64,000 bases of DNA, from the NCBI GenBank assembly GCA_902806575.1, contig CADCXD010000002.1:3720001-3784000 (forward strand), written 5' to 3'. Under the pieces are notes generated by a model. The model was not told the DNA's origin and searched no databases. It saw only the letters and a program-made list of their open reading frames with translations. This DNA is from Jackrogersella multiformis (Eukaryota; Ascomycota; Sordariomycetes; Xylariales; Hypoxylaceae). The position numbers and the translations under genes are program-made. Shown one piece after another: positions 1 to 11,633 of the stretch. Each line of letters starts with the position of its first letter. Positions within the stretch are counted from its first letter, which is position 1.

Positions 1-1752
1 ACCCACCCCGATAACAAAATTTGGACGGCCCGGATCTATGTAGATCCTATCAGCGATTCCTGCCCCACCTCAGATTTGCCAATTCTGGCATCCCCGCCCA
101 ATCAGAATAGCTCTTGAGGTGACTTCTTATGTGCATATGTACTTGGGTATATGTACCTAAAGGATAAATACTTATAGTGGAATTGTTATTCTGCTAGGTA
201 TGAAGGTAATAGCGGAAAGAATGCTATGGGAAGATGCTGGAATCAATCTCAATATACTTACTTAAGAGGGTATTTAGATGAACCATTTTCAGGTTAATGG
301 TTAGATGTGTATTTTTTATATTCTGGCTATTTGGTTAGGTGCCTCCTACCTACCTAGGTACATAGAATACGACCATTACTATCACATGTAAGTGAAATAA
401 GTGGTAGCGCTTCTAAGCTGTCATACCTACCGGTAGCAGTGGTGTAATGTGTTCCTGTGCAACAAGCTAAACTCTAAGATGACGAAGGTAAAAATAAATG
501 ATATCCTCTTATTTAAAAGTATTAGGTATCTAGGTACCTATGTACCTATGTTTACATCGCACGCGAGAGGGGAGAGAAATGGGCTGATATACCACTTCCA
601 AGATGGAAGTCGGGATCGAGTTTTTAGTTTACAGCTCTACATTAGTTGCAAATGGATATGCAATCATAGCCTCACAATCCAGAGGTGTTAAGCGGCTACT
701 TACATAAGTGTCCATGGTTATGCATGTGACCGTGGTTTAAGGAACAAACGAATCACGTTGACCCTGAACAAGGGAGCGCCCGAATGCTTGGCAGGCTAGA
801 CCTGATAAGGTTAATCATTAGTCGATCAAAGGTCGATAGCGCGCCCCTCCCTAGGGCGGTTGGCCAACTACTACCTAGAATACTTAGGAGGTATTCAGTA
901 GAAGTCAATGTTTTCAGGGGCTTCGTCGCACCCACTTGCCGCCCTGTTGCCCTGTTTGGGGAATAACCTTGACCAGTAGTATTTTATTCCATCCGACGGT
1001 TGGGATCCATCGAACAACTTCATATAATTGCGAAGAGTTTCCCCCCTTCTCACAACTTTCCTACCGCCGTTTCTACCAGGTTAGGGAGAAAAAAAAAAGG
1101 TTATTGTACTGATCGAGTGTTTCTAAAATATCTATCGATGCGAAAAGAAGGAAAATAAAAAGAAGAGACCTAGGCGTTGGTGGTACCCCTCTGTCTCTGT
1201 CCCTGTCTCTATTTCTGCCCTCTGTTAACGGCGGCGCACTATCGCGTGCCAAAAACCAAGACCAAGACCAAGCCCAGACCAGGACAGGACAGGACCCAAT
1301 ACCCAAAACCCAATACCCAATACCGTTACGTTACGGGCCGCAATTATAATTGGGCACACCTAACCGGCTACCGTCTTTTTCACCAACTTGTCACTTGTCA
1401 ACATTCGCGTTCTCGAGACCTCGGACCTCGACACCTCGACACCTCGACACCTCGACACCTCGATTCCTTCGTGCGGGCAAACTTGACTTGACTTGACTTC
1501 GATCGAACCTCGGAGAAGCAGAAGAACTCGACCTCGACTAGATATCTAGCCAAGTACAGGCACTTCCTCGCTGTTCTTCCCAACTTTTCGATATCCAATT
1601 GCGATTCGAACATCTTCCGCCTTCACTGTATTTTGTACTTAACACAAGCCAACTTCAACGTCGTCTTGCTGCCGCTTTCGTGAATTTAACGACACGAGAA
1701 CATCGCCTCGGAAGCCATTTAACACATAGATCGTAAAGCACTTGCGATCAAG
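1..1752. other. Upstream region of the cot-1 kinase gene
   Basis: I see no convincing gene here. The first ~1 kb is AT-rich with short open frames lacking recognisable domains. From about 1170 to 1750 the DNA becomes pyrimidine-rich and full of short direct repeats, as expected of a promoter and a long transcribed leader. One copy of the TACCTAGGTA palindrome lies at 351-360. Many small ATG frames exist in the last 600 bp, so upstream ORFs in the leader are possible. Confidence 0.5.
1425..1464. repeat. 8-bp tandem repeat (ACCTCGAC) x5
   Basis: Five adjacent copies of the unit ACCTCGAC, the last ending in T rather than C, about 290 bp upstream of the cot-1 start codon. It is followed by a second tandem tract, four copies of ACTTG at 1481-1500 with the last ending in C. 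Both fall in the likely cot-1 leader or core promoter. They are probably slippage-prone and useful as length polymorphisms; a regulatory role is only a possibility. Confidence 0.9.
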
Positions 1753-3845
1753 ATGGATCCAAATAATCGTCTCTACCTTAACTTCGGTAACAATGGCGAG
1801 CGGCTTGCCCCCTCCGACCGACAATATCCTACTACGCCCTCGACTTTTCCTCAGCCGGTATTCCCACCTTCTCAGCAGCATATGGCAACTCAACAAGCTC
1901 AAGGATCCCAGCAATACCCCCCCGGTTATGCCTCCTCCTCCAACAACTACTTTGCGCCCAACCAGTATCAAGCTCCTGCCGACTATGTTAACCCACAAAG
2001 CTCATCTTCGTCGTCCTACCAGCCTCGATCGAACACTCCGGGCACTAATGATCCCAATGTTGGTCTGGCCCATCAATTCTCTCACCAGAATCTAGGAGGT
2101 GCTGCTCGAAGTAATGCTTATGGCGCTCGGGGTCCTTCCCAGGGCCAGCGACCTCGAACTGCGGGTTCCTCCGGCCAGCAGCCAACCTATGCCTACCTGA
2201 ACGCTCCCATGCCCGCTCCCGCCTCTCGACAACATCCTGACTTTCAGCCGGCGCCCGAGAGGAACCCGGAAAAATATGGAACGAACTCGAACAATAATCA
2301 GAAGAAGTGCTCACAATTAGCTGCTGATTTCTTCAAGGATAGCGTCAAGCGTGCTAGGGAGAGGAACTTAAGGTAGGTTATTCTGTCCGGCCCTCGTGTT
2401 ATCTATTAAAGCAAGCTACCGTCGTCGACATATTGAAGAAAATGCTAATAAACCCAATCACGAATAGGCAGAGCGAGATGGAGCAGAAGCTCGGGGATGC
2501 CAATCAATCTTCGTCAAGACGAGAACAGATCTGGCAGAATGGCGGCAAAAAGGAAGCACGCTACCTGCGATTCTTGCGTACCAAGGATAAGCCGGAGAAT
2601 TATAACACAGTTAAGATCATTGGAAAAGGTGCCTTTGGTGAAGTCAAACTGGTCCAGAAGAAGGCCGACGGCCAAGTCTACGCGATGAAGTCCCTCATCA
2701 AGACCGAGATGTTCAAGAAGGACCAATTAGCTCACGTTCGGGCCGAACGAGACATCTTGGCCGAGTCCGACAGTCCTTGGGTCGTCAAGCTCTTTACGAC
2801 CTTTCAAGATGCGAACTTCCTGTATATGCTAATGGAGTTCTTGCCTGGCGGAGACCTTATGACGATGCTTATTAAGTACGAAATCTTCTCTGAGGACATT
2901 ACCCGATTCTACATTGCAGAGATCGTGTTGGCAATCGAAGCCGTTCATAAACTTGGCTTTATCCATCGGTATGTATTTTGTAGTTATAGACCACGAAGTT
3001 CCGATACTAACCGATATGTAGTGACATCAAACCTGACAACATCCTTCTTGACCGAGGCGGACACGTGAAGCTTACCGATTTTGGTCTGTCAACTGGTTTC
3101 CACAAGCTTCACGATAATAACTACTATCAACAACTCCTGCAGGGAAAGTCTAGCCGGCCTAAGGATAGGAACTCTGTTGCTCTTGACCAGATTAATCTGA
3201 CGGTTAGCAATCGTTCTCAAATCAATGACTGGAGGAAGTCTCGGAGACTCATGGCGTATTCCACTGTCGGAACGCCCGACTACATCGCGCCAGAGATATT
3301 TACCGGGCACGGCTACACGTTCGACTGCGATTGGTGGTCATTGGGTACTATCATGTTTGAGTGTCTTGTCGGCTGGCCGCCTTTCTGCGCGGAGGATAGC
3401 CACGACACCTACCGCAAGATCGTCAACTGGCGACAATCTCTCTACTTCCCCGATGATATCACGCTGGGTGCCGAAGCCGAACACCTGATCCGGAGGTGAG
3501 TTTACTATCCCAGGTCAACTCGATATCTACTAACTAAGCTTCAGTCTCATCTGCAATACCGAGGTCCGACTCGGAAGAAGCGGAGCGCAGGAAATCAAGG
3601 TCCACGCGTTCTTCCGCGGCGTCGAATTTGATAGCCTTCGTCGCATTCGCGCTCCGTTCGAACCGCGGCTGAACTCGGCCACCGATACAACCTACTTCCC
3701 GACGGATGAGATCGACCAGACGGATAACGCGACGGTTATGAGAAACCAAGCTATCGCTACCGGGAAGCAGACCGAAGAATCTCCCGAAATGAGCCTGCCG
3801 TTCATTGGGTACACGTTCAAGCGGTTTGATAACAACTTCCGTTAA
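1753..3845 (+). CDS. cot1: NDR/LATS-family Ser/Thr kinase COT-1 (Orb6/Cbk1 orthologue)
   Basis: AGC-class NDR kinase that controls polar hyphal growth and branching with a MOB2 partner. Model: exons 1753-2372, 2468-2968, 3022-3495, 3545-3845, giving 631 residues; every junction is GT-AG and keeps frame. Residues 1-200 are a Gln/Pro/Ser-rich low-complexity tail typical of fungal COT-1. The MOB-binding region precedes the kinase domain. Visible motifs: glycine loop IGKGAFGEV near 258, HRDIKPDN with catalytic D375, DFG at 393-395, a long NDR-type insert, then STVGTPDYIAPE with S454 at the activation-segment site, and a C-terminal hydrophobic motif FIGYTFKRF with T622. In the family, the last two are the autophosphorylation and GCK-kinase sites. 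Intron 2 splits the HRD codons. Length and motifs match orthologues, so function is secure. Confidence 0.97.
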
Positions 3846-4740
3846 TCGTGTATGCTTCTCATTGGGTCTTGAATATTCAGCTCCATCAAGGTCAATTCGA
3901 TTGTATTTCGGAGAGCCTAAGTCGAGACGGCTGAAGCTTCAGAAGCTGTCGAATTGTGTGACTTGTGTCACTGAATTATCTGGCATAACCCTCAGCTACA
4001 GGCCACAGAAGTAATGTTGAAACGAGACCTGGTAGTCTCGCATGGGGAATGTTGAGCTGTATCTTGAGAAAAGGACATCGTGGTCTGTTTAATCACATAT
4101 CCTGCCGTGAATAACTACGGGGCAATTCTGCTTTTTTGTATCTTGCAATGAATTTTTGGTACGCGACGTACCAGATGATAGGCCTAATGATGCCGGCTAT
4201 GAAGGAAATGAGTCGGAACGACGACAGTAAGGCTATCATGCTACCCTGGATGAGCAATAAGTACAGATGCGTGGTAAGATACGGAACTGCAGACTAGTTA
4301 CATAGACCATCAACTCCTTTGATCTCAAAATGAACTCTTGTGCTTTTCATCTGATGTGAACTGTACCTAGGTAACTATCGTGTTGAAAAGGGGGAATGAT
4401 TACGTAAATATGAGTATAGGTCTGGGTACCTATGTACTATCCGTGCTCAGGTACGTATCTAGATCTTGGCAGCTGCTGTCGGCTGTCGGAAATCAGTTAT
4501 CTAATCTCCCAAGCTACAAACTTCAATTTAGTAACTGAATTCAGCCTTCACTTCTTCCTTTCCAACTCTTCTTCTCATATCTACATCCAACATCAACGAC
4601 CTTCCTACTCTACCCGCACGCCGACTCGCAACGCAACAAAGGAATCTGACGAACACATAATAATTCGGCTTACCGATCACCAACTACACCGAGAAGATTT
4701 AAAATAAAATAAACAAACAACAGAAGACAGAAAACAAAAG
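3846..4740. other. Intergenic, cot-1 3' flank and SF3a2 promoter
   Basis: No gene seen. AT-rich, with a palindrome TACCTAGGTA at 4364-4373. The last ~200 bp are pyrimidine-rich then A-rich immediately before the ATG at 4741, typical of a fungal housekeeping promoter and leader. Confidence 0.5.
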
Positions 4741-5472
4741 ATGGATTACCAAAACCGCGCGGGCTCCAAGTTCGGCGGCGGCGGCGTGGCGTCGCACAGC
4801 GCGACGAACGCGGACCGGCGAGAGCGGCTGCGCAAGCTGGCGCTGGAGACCATCGACCTGGACAAGGACCCGTACTTCTTCAAGAACCACGTGGGGTCGT
4901 TCGAGTGCCGGCTGTGCCTGACGGTGCACCAGAACGACGGGTCGTACCTGGCCCACACCCAGGGCAAGAAGCACCAGACCAACCTGGCGCGCCGCGCCGC
5001 GCGCGAGCAGAAGGAGGGCAAGGGCCAGATCGACCCCAACACCGGCCTGCCCGTCGGCGTCGTGGGCGCCGGCTTCGGCGCCGGCATGGTGCGCCGGAAC
5101 ATCGTCAAGATCGGACGCCCCGGGTACAAGATCACCAAGGTGCGCGACCAGGTCACGCGCCAGCAGGGCCTGCTGTTCCAGCTGCAGTACCCGGAGATCG
5201 CCCAGGGCGTCACGCCCAAGGTGCGGTTCATGAGCGCGTTCGAGCAGCGCGTCGAGGAGCCCCCCGACAAGAGCTTCCAGTACATGCTGGTGGCGGCCGA
5301 GCCCTACGAGACCTGCGGGTTCAAGCTCCAGGCCCGCGAGATCGACCGCTCCGGGGATCGGTATTGGACTTGGTGGGACGCCGACCTCAAGGAGTTCTGG
5401 GTCCAGGTCATGTTCCTCACCGAGCGCGAGGAGAGGTACGTCGGCGTGCCCGGGCTTCCGGGGCGGAGGTGA
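4741..5472 (+). CDS. prp11: Splicing factor 3a subunit 2 (SF3a66/Prp11/Sap62)
   Basis: Component of the SF3a complex of U2 snRNP, needed for pre-spliceosome assembly in the nucleus. Single exon, 243 residues. The N-terminus MDYQNRAGSKFGGGG is nearly invariant in the family. A matrin/U1-type C2H2 zinc finger follows with C56, C59, H72 and H78 (C-x2-C-x12-H-x5-H), then the basic LARRAAREQKEGK stretch and the conserved SF3a2 core ending REERYVGVPGLPGRR. The human protein's long proline-rich tail is absent, as usual in fungi. Codon use is strongly GC-biased compared with cot-1 upstream, which also creates a long meaningless open frame on the other strand. A GT at the RY codon near 5437 could mimic a donor, but the continuous frame ends as in other fungal proteins I know. 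Confidence 0.96.
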   Translation: MDYQNRAGSKFGGGGVASHSATNADRRERLRKLALETIDLDKDPYFFKNHVGSFECRLCLTVHQNDGSYLAHTQGKKHQTNLARRAAREQKEGKGQIDPNTGLPVGVVGAGFGAGMVRRNIVKIGRPGYKITKVRDQVTRQQGLLFQLQYPEIAQGVTPKVRFMSAFEQRVEEPPDKSFQYMLVAAEPYETCGFKLQAREIDRSGDRYWTWWDADLKEFWVQVMFLTEREERYVGVPGLPGRR

Positions 5473-7360
5473 GGGGGCGGTTTGCATGGGGTGGTTAGTG
5501 GATAATAATAGACGATTGAGAATGGAGAGTCGAGTATGCATGCACCTAGGAAAGAATGGGAAGGGAAAGAGGAAGTGAGGTCACGATTCTGATGACAGCC
5601 AACCTCCTTTGCAATGCCTTTGGGCTATTCGGATACTACGAACCTCGGCCTATAGGTGGTGGCTATGTTATCTGCCAGCCTGGCTCTTAGCCTACCTAGG
5701 TATGTAAATAGGTCGCGGGGGACACGAGTCGTGCTGCCACATATGTACTAATACCTAGTAGGCCTGCGACGAGGACGTTTCCGCGTCGGCTCAGGGCTTG
5801 GTGTATAATGAGTAGATGGAAAAGAGAATGAATGATACCATTTGGCAACTGCGATATTTTTAATTAAATCGATATTCGAGTCGAGGTTATGGTGTTTCAA
5901 ACAAGCATAGGTCTAGCCTTAAGATGTAGACCACAAACACTGCATTTCTGTGGTGTGCTCTAGGTTGGTTTACTGGCCTAGGTACTTGGTTAGGACTGGA
6001 ATCTTTGTCATTAATATAGGTACGAACAGATAAGACAGGCACACAGCTTAATCCCCTTGCCACTACGATGCCGGATGGATCATTCAGTACCACCCTAGGT
6101 CTTACATGGGCCGGAATGGAGAGAAACATCGTCCAAGGAGCTTGCTTGTATGTGGCAAGGCATCATTTACCCGCCTCAAACAGGGTTTGCAGCCATTCGC
6201 GCTTTTACAGGTTAACTTCATCTCGCCTTCCCACTCCTCATCGTCTCTGCTCTGCAGTTTCTCGAAGTGAATTGACATCCTGGAAAGGACATACGACGCC
6301 TCAACTAGACTCTTCTGGCGCCCTAAGCATGACCTGCTACCTCCTCCGAAGCCCATGAACTCCCATTGCCCGGGGTTGATGCTATTCTAACGCTCGGGTG
6401 TAAACGCTTCCAGATCATCGCCAATGACCTGAGGGTTTCGATGGGGTGCGTGGTAGCCGATTTCAACCTTTGTCCCTTTGGGTGCGGGGACAGGTGCCTC
6501 GTGGTTCGAGCCGCTACCGACGGGAAGGACGGTATCGCGAAGTGCGATGCGACCCATGGGAGGAAAGATTGGGTAGAGACGTGATGTTGCAACATGGTTA
6601 ATAACTCGGTTTATCTAATCCTGTGTTTGACACTTACATTCAAGGAGAATATTCTGCAAAACTTTCGATTTCAGGAGAACATCAATAATCTCGCCGCGCG
6701 TGAGCACAAAGAGTCATATAAACATTCCCATACGCTATAATGTAAATAGAATAATAAGTTCTAAAAAAGGGGCCAGGGAATTCTACTAAGCTACCTAGGT
6801 ATCCAAGCGACAATATGCCGCGCTTCAGACAGAACCTTGAATCAACTTATCACAATGCTATCCGACGCAAACTTGCAAGTTGCTGATGGCATGTATCCTG
6901 TCTGTCTGGCCTTAAGAGCTTGTGCAATCACAGCCCTGGGGCGGTTCTTGGATAATGAGGCATGATAAAGATGGTAAATTCTAATACCTGAATGATCTTC
7001 GGTGGTCTCTTGTTCAAAGTCGTGAGTACTGGCAACTGTTTTGAAATTAGGAAGCTCTGGGAATAAGAATACGCCATCATTTATTACAATACGCCCGGCT
7101 TGAAATGCGTTCTAAGTTTAGGTAGTCCATTTTATGGGTTATTGCCGTGAGATATATCTGCGGTGGAAAATCATATAAGATAGTGGCCGTGAGTGGTGTA
7201 CCTAGGTAAGAGCTTACGAGAACCGGACCTCCGGCAGCCAACCGACTCTACCTCCGAAGGAAGCGGATATCCGGACCATAGAAATTTTTCGATGAAGATA
7301 CTTCAAGGCTGTTAAACAATTTATGGTTGAGCACTATTTTCATTAGCTTTCGGCACCATC
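5473..7360. other. Intergenic, no supported gene
   Basis: About 1.9 kb without a supported gene. Short open frames on both strands near 6.0-6.6 kb overlap each other and show no domain. Palindrome TACCTAGGTA occurs at 5693-5702, 6792-6801 and 7199-7208. The last 150 bp upstream of the hydrolase gene are rich in CCG/CGG triplets. Confidence 0.45.
7223..7273. promoter_or_regulatory. CCG/CGG-rich inverted repeats upstream of the FSH hydrolase
   Basis: Two elements lie 88-138 bp before the start codon: CCGGACCTCCGG at 7223-7234 (a CCGGA/TCCGG pair with 2 bp between) and the perfect palindrome CGGATATCCG at 7264-7273. Zn2Cys6 regulators typically bind paired CGG/CCG triplets, so these are candidate operator sites. 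This is inference from motif shape only. Confidence 0.35.
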
Positions 7361-8208
7361 ATGAAGATACTCTGTCTACATGACGATGGGCAGAATGGAA
7401 ATATATTCGAATCCCAATTAGGTACACACCATGCACCGTCGCGTTAATCATCTCGCTCACTTACCTCATAGCATCTCTGTTGCGAAATTTGATTCACTTA
7501 AATACAGAAATCTCATTTGACTTCGTCAATGGCCCCTTGCAATATTCAAGTGTGTCGGCCAAAGACTCATCGTCTCACCAATCACGTCACTATAAGTACT
7601 ATGAGACCGAGGAAGTCAAAAACATTCGTGAGGCTGGCAAGTGGCTGGGAAAGAAGCTAGATAAGGATGGACCTTACGACGGCGTCGTAGCGTTCTCTCA
7701 TGGCGCTACTCTAGTTTCCAGCTTCCTCCTATATCGGCAATGGTACGACCACGAGCTACCGCCTGCATTCAGATTCGCTATTTTCATCAGCGGAAACATT
7801 TCGCTGAAGATTCTAAAGGAGCTCGGGGTGCCCGTGTCAAACGAAGCAGAAAGCGTGGTAGCGCAGGCTAAGCTACAGCGCGATCAAGCCCTCGGCCCGC
7901 TACCGGCTCACACGGCGAAGGCACGGCGAGCCGGGTATAACTCCGATGACTGCTTCGGGCTGAATCTGAATAAACTTCCTCTGGAACTGAAGATACGAAT
8001 CCCGACTGTTCACGTATGGGGAGAGAAGGACCCTTTGTTTCCGACTTCAATCCAACTTGCGGGGCTCTGCGACCCCTATATAAGGAAGATCTGTACGCAC
8101 CACGGGGCACACGGCATTCCTCAAGAAGAGGCCGAGTTGACGGAACTGGCTTCGCTGATAGAATGGTGTATCCAGCGCGGCACTTGGCCGGGTCAAACGC
8201 AGCTTTAG
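7361..8208 (+). CDS. FSH-family serine hydrolase (alpha/beta-hydrolase)
   Basis: Model: exon 1 7361-7421, 50-bp intron, exon 2 7472-8208; 265 residues. The start MKILCLHDDGQNGNIF matches the FSH1 signature (LCLHGxGxNxxIF), although the first glycine of the usual HG is aspartate here. A candidate catalytic triad is visible: nucleophile S96 in AFSHGA (a GxSxG elbow whose first Gly is Ala), D207 in WGEKDPL and H234 in HHGAHGIP, with H231 as a less likely alternative. FSH proteins are cytosolic esterases or thioesterases; several sit in secondary-metabolite clusters where they release polyketides. Substrate here is unknown. It lies 1.2 kb from the Zn2Cys6 regulator and may belong to the same accessory block, which is inference. 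Confidence 0.85.
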
Positions 8209-9449
8209 AGGTGAAGAGGCGAAATGACGCGTTACCCTCGGAAATAGGGGTACATGTAGTTGGAGAGCGCTTGAAATACCGGTGATGAAATGTTAAAGAA
8301 CCTTTTCTGTACAATAAAATTACCTATATTTCTCGCGACTGTTCTGAAATGAGACAATGCTATCCCATGAAGCTAAGCCCCAGCAGAAATTACCCTAGTC
8401 ATGATGTTCTGATGGATCGCAGCTCAAACTGTACTTCACATCGTATCATATCCCCGTGAAGACAGATTGAGAAGCTATCATCATACCTAGGCAGACTCTG
8501 AGCATGCCAAAACTTCCACCTTGTACCGGTGGCAGCACATGGCCAGACTTCGAGGCGCGGTGAGAAGGTTCATCTACATCTGTGGCATTGCCTTCGCAAG
8601 TGGCAAGCCCGATGTGAAGTTCTTCTTACCTAGGTAACCATGCGTAAATAGGGGTCGACGACACACCATCGCCCGGTATCTAGTGGCTTGGATACCCGCA
8701 TATTGTTGCGGTGCCTATTGTGATATCTACCTAGTGGGGAATCCTTACACGGGTATTAGCCAGAGAGGTTGCGCAGCCAAGGGTAGGGTTGGGGTTGGGG
8801 TTAGGTTAGGGTTGCAGCATGAATACCCTAGCTGGGATAGGTAGGTATCGAGTAGCGACTAGATTATGAATAGCGTTTTCTATACGATTGTAAGGTAAGT
8901 GTTGATGTTACCGATTGAATATTTAAGGGTATTACCTCACTCATAAGCTTTATACACCAAGACATAATCCATCCAGATCGACTTCACTAAGTCGAATGGT
9001 GAAGAGAGAAGGTCGAAGTTCGGATGCCAAAATATAGTCGATGGCGTTATATTAAATTTAAACCGTATTAGTCATACTGTGTTATACGGTACCCTTGCTA
9101 TCCCCTGATTATCTAATCAACCCCTATCTGTAACCATAATACGTATAAACTACCCCTAAGTAAGCCTGTGAAATGTGACCGGTATTATTCGATAGGTACC
9201 TTAATTAAGAAGTATTCGGGCCTCTCCATCCATACAGTGGGCCAAGCGTCGGGGCACCCAGCTATGTACTACGGGATCCGAGGAATTATCCTGACGAGCT
9301 GGAGCGGTCCCCTTTTTTTACCAATGGAACCATCCGAGGAAGCCGTGTGATTACTCAGCAACGCTTAAAAGAATACAACCTCATCTCACCCTCCTTCACC
9401 ACCTTGTAAGCAACTACAAAACGAGATATATGTCAAATGCAGGAAAATT
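8209..9449. other. Intergenic with telomere-like tract
   Basis: No supported gene. It contains TACCTAGGTA at 8627-8636 and the telomere-like tract described separately. Two copies of CCGAGGAA (near 9277 and 9333) lie within 200 bp of the regulator start. Confidence 0.45.
8781..8813. repeat. Interstitial telomere-like G-rich tract
   Basis: A 33-bp G-rich run made of TTAGGG-like variants: TAGGG, two TTGGGG units, TTAGG and one exact TTAGGG at 8806-8811. Fungal telomeres are (TTAGGG)n on the G strand. It is degenerate and short, embedded in unique DNA, and could also act as a site for a telobox-binding factor. Confidence 0.6.
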
Positions 9450-11633
9450 ATGACTTCGACATCAAAAGGCGCATTGGGTACTCCTCGTCGCGGCCTTAAA
9501 GATGTTCTCCGTAGTCGCCAGGAGGCTCGAAACCGCAGAAGCTGCGATCCATGTCGAGAGAGGAAAGTGAGATGCGATAGGGGGTATCCGTGTTCAACGT
9601 GCAGTAAGAGAGGCTATCCCGATCTGTGCAGCTATCATGAGTATCGACCGCGACTTCACGGCATAGAGCACAGCTTAGTGATGCCACAGTCTCCCCAGGT
9701 CGACGGCATTGCTTGCGAAGGTGCACTCCCGGCTCACTTTACCGCCGATACAATCAGCACAGGGGTATCGCTTGGGTCCATAAGCTGCGAAGGAGTAATT
9801 GACCTTGACCTTCTACCTACGAATTCACTTACGACACCCACCCGAGAGCCTTTGTCAAATCTCACTAGTGTCCCTACTGATAACTCAGCATTCGAGACGG
9901 GAGTCTTACCTCTCCTGGGCGTGAATGAACATCCAGGTACCAGCCTGCCACCGACGGCAGCGAATTTTGATGGGTTCCTGAACGACTTCCTATCTGTTGA
10001 GCAAGACGTTTACGCTCTTTTCAAGTCTTACAGGCACCGTTTCTATCCTTTCCATTCGATTACTCTCGACCTTGACCAAATGGAGAGGAGACTATGTGCC
10101 ATCATCGAATTCAGACACAACCCAGGGGCCGATGTGGGATTAGAGGTAGATAAGATCCCCCGATGGCTTTGCTTACTACATGCTCTTTTAGCCTCTGGAG
10201 CGCAGTTCTCCGAGTTGCCCTTGGAGAGGCGGGTCTCACTATCTCAAGAACACGGTAAGTACAAGCAGGGCTGCATGCAATGTCCTGGAACTAGAATGCT
10301 AACTTGGACAAGTAAAACTTTCATTTGAATTGCTTGGAAAGACCGATTATCTTGCTCGACCTTATAAAGAGGCGATACAAGCTCTTCTGCTACTTGGGAA
10401 TGTACTTCAAGATGATATGAAGCCTCAGGCAGCATGGGCTCTCGTGGGGACCACGATACGGCTTGCGCAGAGTCTATCCATCCACAAACGACAATCAGGA
10501 TTTCACTCATTGTCCGTAACTGATGAAGATGCGGTGCACTTGCGGTATGCCCCAACTATCTCTTACTCTGGTTTAGCTGTTGACTCGGCCAGGCTTGCTA
10601 TCGTGCGACAGGAGGTGTTGCTCTCTATGGCTCTTGGTCGCCCCCTATTATGTAGCGACATGGATTTCGAGGACGATTTACCTGCTCTCACCCCTGGGAA
10701 TGCCAACGGAGGGTTGACATATCGTCAGGCGATGAGCTGGCTTTGCCATATTGGGGCTCTCCACCTGGAATCTCGGCTAGGCACTACGCAGACTCCCAAG
10801 CCGATGCTGATCTTAGAAAATATCGATCGTATTGAGCAGTCCGTTTCGTCACACCTGAAGGATCGGCATTTCTGTAGCTCCACACAAGAGATCGAGGAGT
10901 GCTACGCCTTCGACCTACATAAAAATTTCGTTATTTCAGCCGTCTGCCGCCCTTTCCTCTCAAGCGAGTCAAGTCCTGACGGCAGAGATGCTGATCATGG
11001 GTATGTGCTAGAACGTTTCCACGATTCTCTACGTCGCAGTGGCTGGGCCTACTGGCGCTTACGAACTATAAGCACTCTTGCCAGACGATCATGGGCATTC
11101 GTTCATAATGGACTAGTATCGGTCCTTCTGTTAAGCATGACGAAGGAAACTATGTATAATGAAGAGACCAAAAAGCTCCAAGAACAAATGATTACTAGCA
11201 TCGAACAGGAAAGAGAAGACTATAGCCTGGATTCGGGCTCGACAGCGGCCGGGCTTTTGTCAGGTTCATTAAACAAGGTATTAGAGTCTTTACGGACCTT
11301 GAAAGCATCGGCGGAACAGGAGTCGGTACTGCAAAGCTCATTGGAAGGTCTGGTAAATATCCAGGTAGCAGAAAGCTCGACAGATCGACGGAGTGAAGCG
11401 AGACTGCCACTGGAATCGGTCGACTGTACCAACCAGTTTGAGTAAGGTTGCCACCCCCATTGCGCTATTGTCTGACCAATGACGGGTATAGGTTATGGAA
11501 CATGGCCGAATGGCTACCATCTTTCGATTCAGGGGACGCATCCTTGGGGGTGTCTGACTTTATCATGTCAGAGCCTTTCGCAAACGAGGAATCGTCAACC
11601 TCATTCCCGGATAAGAGGCAATCGAATGAATGA
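9450..11633 (+). CDS. Zn2Cys6 fungal-specific transcription factor
   Basis: Binuclear zinc cluster regulator, nuclear, probably acting on neighbouring metabolic genes. Model: exons 9450-10254, 10313-11441, 11492-11633; 691 residues, all junctions in frame. The cluster uses C32, C35, C42, C48, C51 and C60 (C-x2-C-x6-C-x5-C-x2-C-x8-C) after a basic RNRRS start. The middle-homology domain follows, with AWALVGTTIRLAQSLSIH and LLSMALGRP motifs, and the last exon restores the common C-terminal NMAEWLPSF signature. A further in-frame 48-bp GT-AG stretch (10545-10592) interrupts the middle-homology motif and may be an extra intron, which would remove 16 residues. Adjacent to SDR genes and 3.6 kb from fdc1. 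In Aspergillus niger a Zn2Cys6 factor, SdrA, neighbours padA1 and ohbA1; whether this is its counterpart cannot be told by eye. Confidence 0.92.

Noticed and set aside
1177..1613. Short frames in the cot-1 leader on both strands
   Set aside because: They run through tandem repeats (Lys-Thr and Leu-Asp-Thr repeats) and lack conservation signals; at most upstream ORFs.
4699..5541. 280-codon open frame antisense to SF3a2
   Set aside because: GC-rich coding DNA with strong third-position bias opens the opposite frame. The translation is a low-complexity Leu/Ala/Val run with no domain.
9168..9350. 60-codon frame upstream of the Zn2Cys6 regulator
   Set aside because: Too short, no motif, sits in the promoter.
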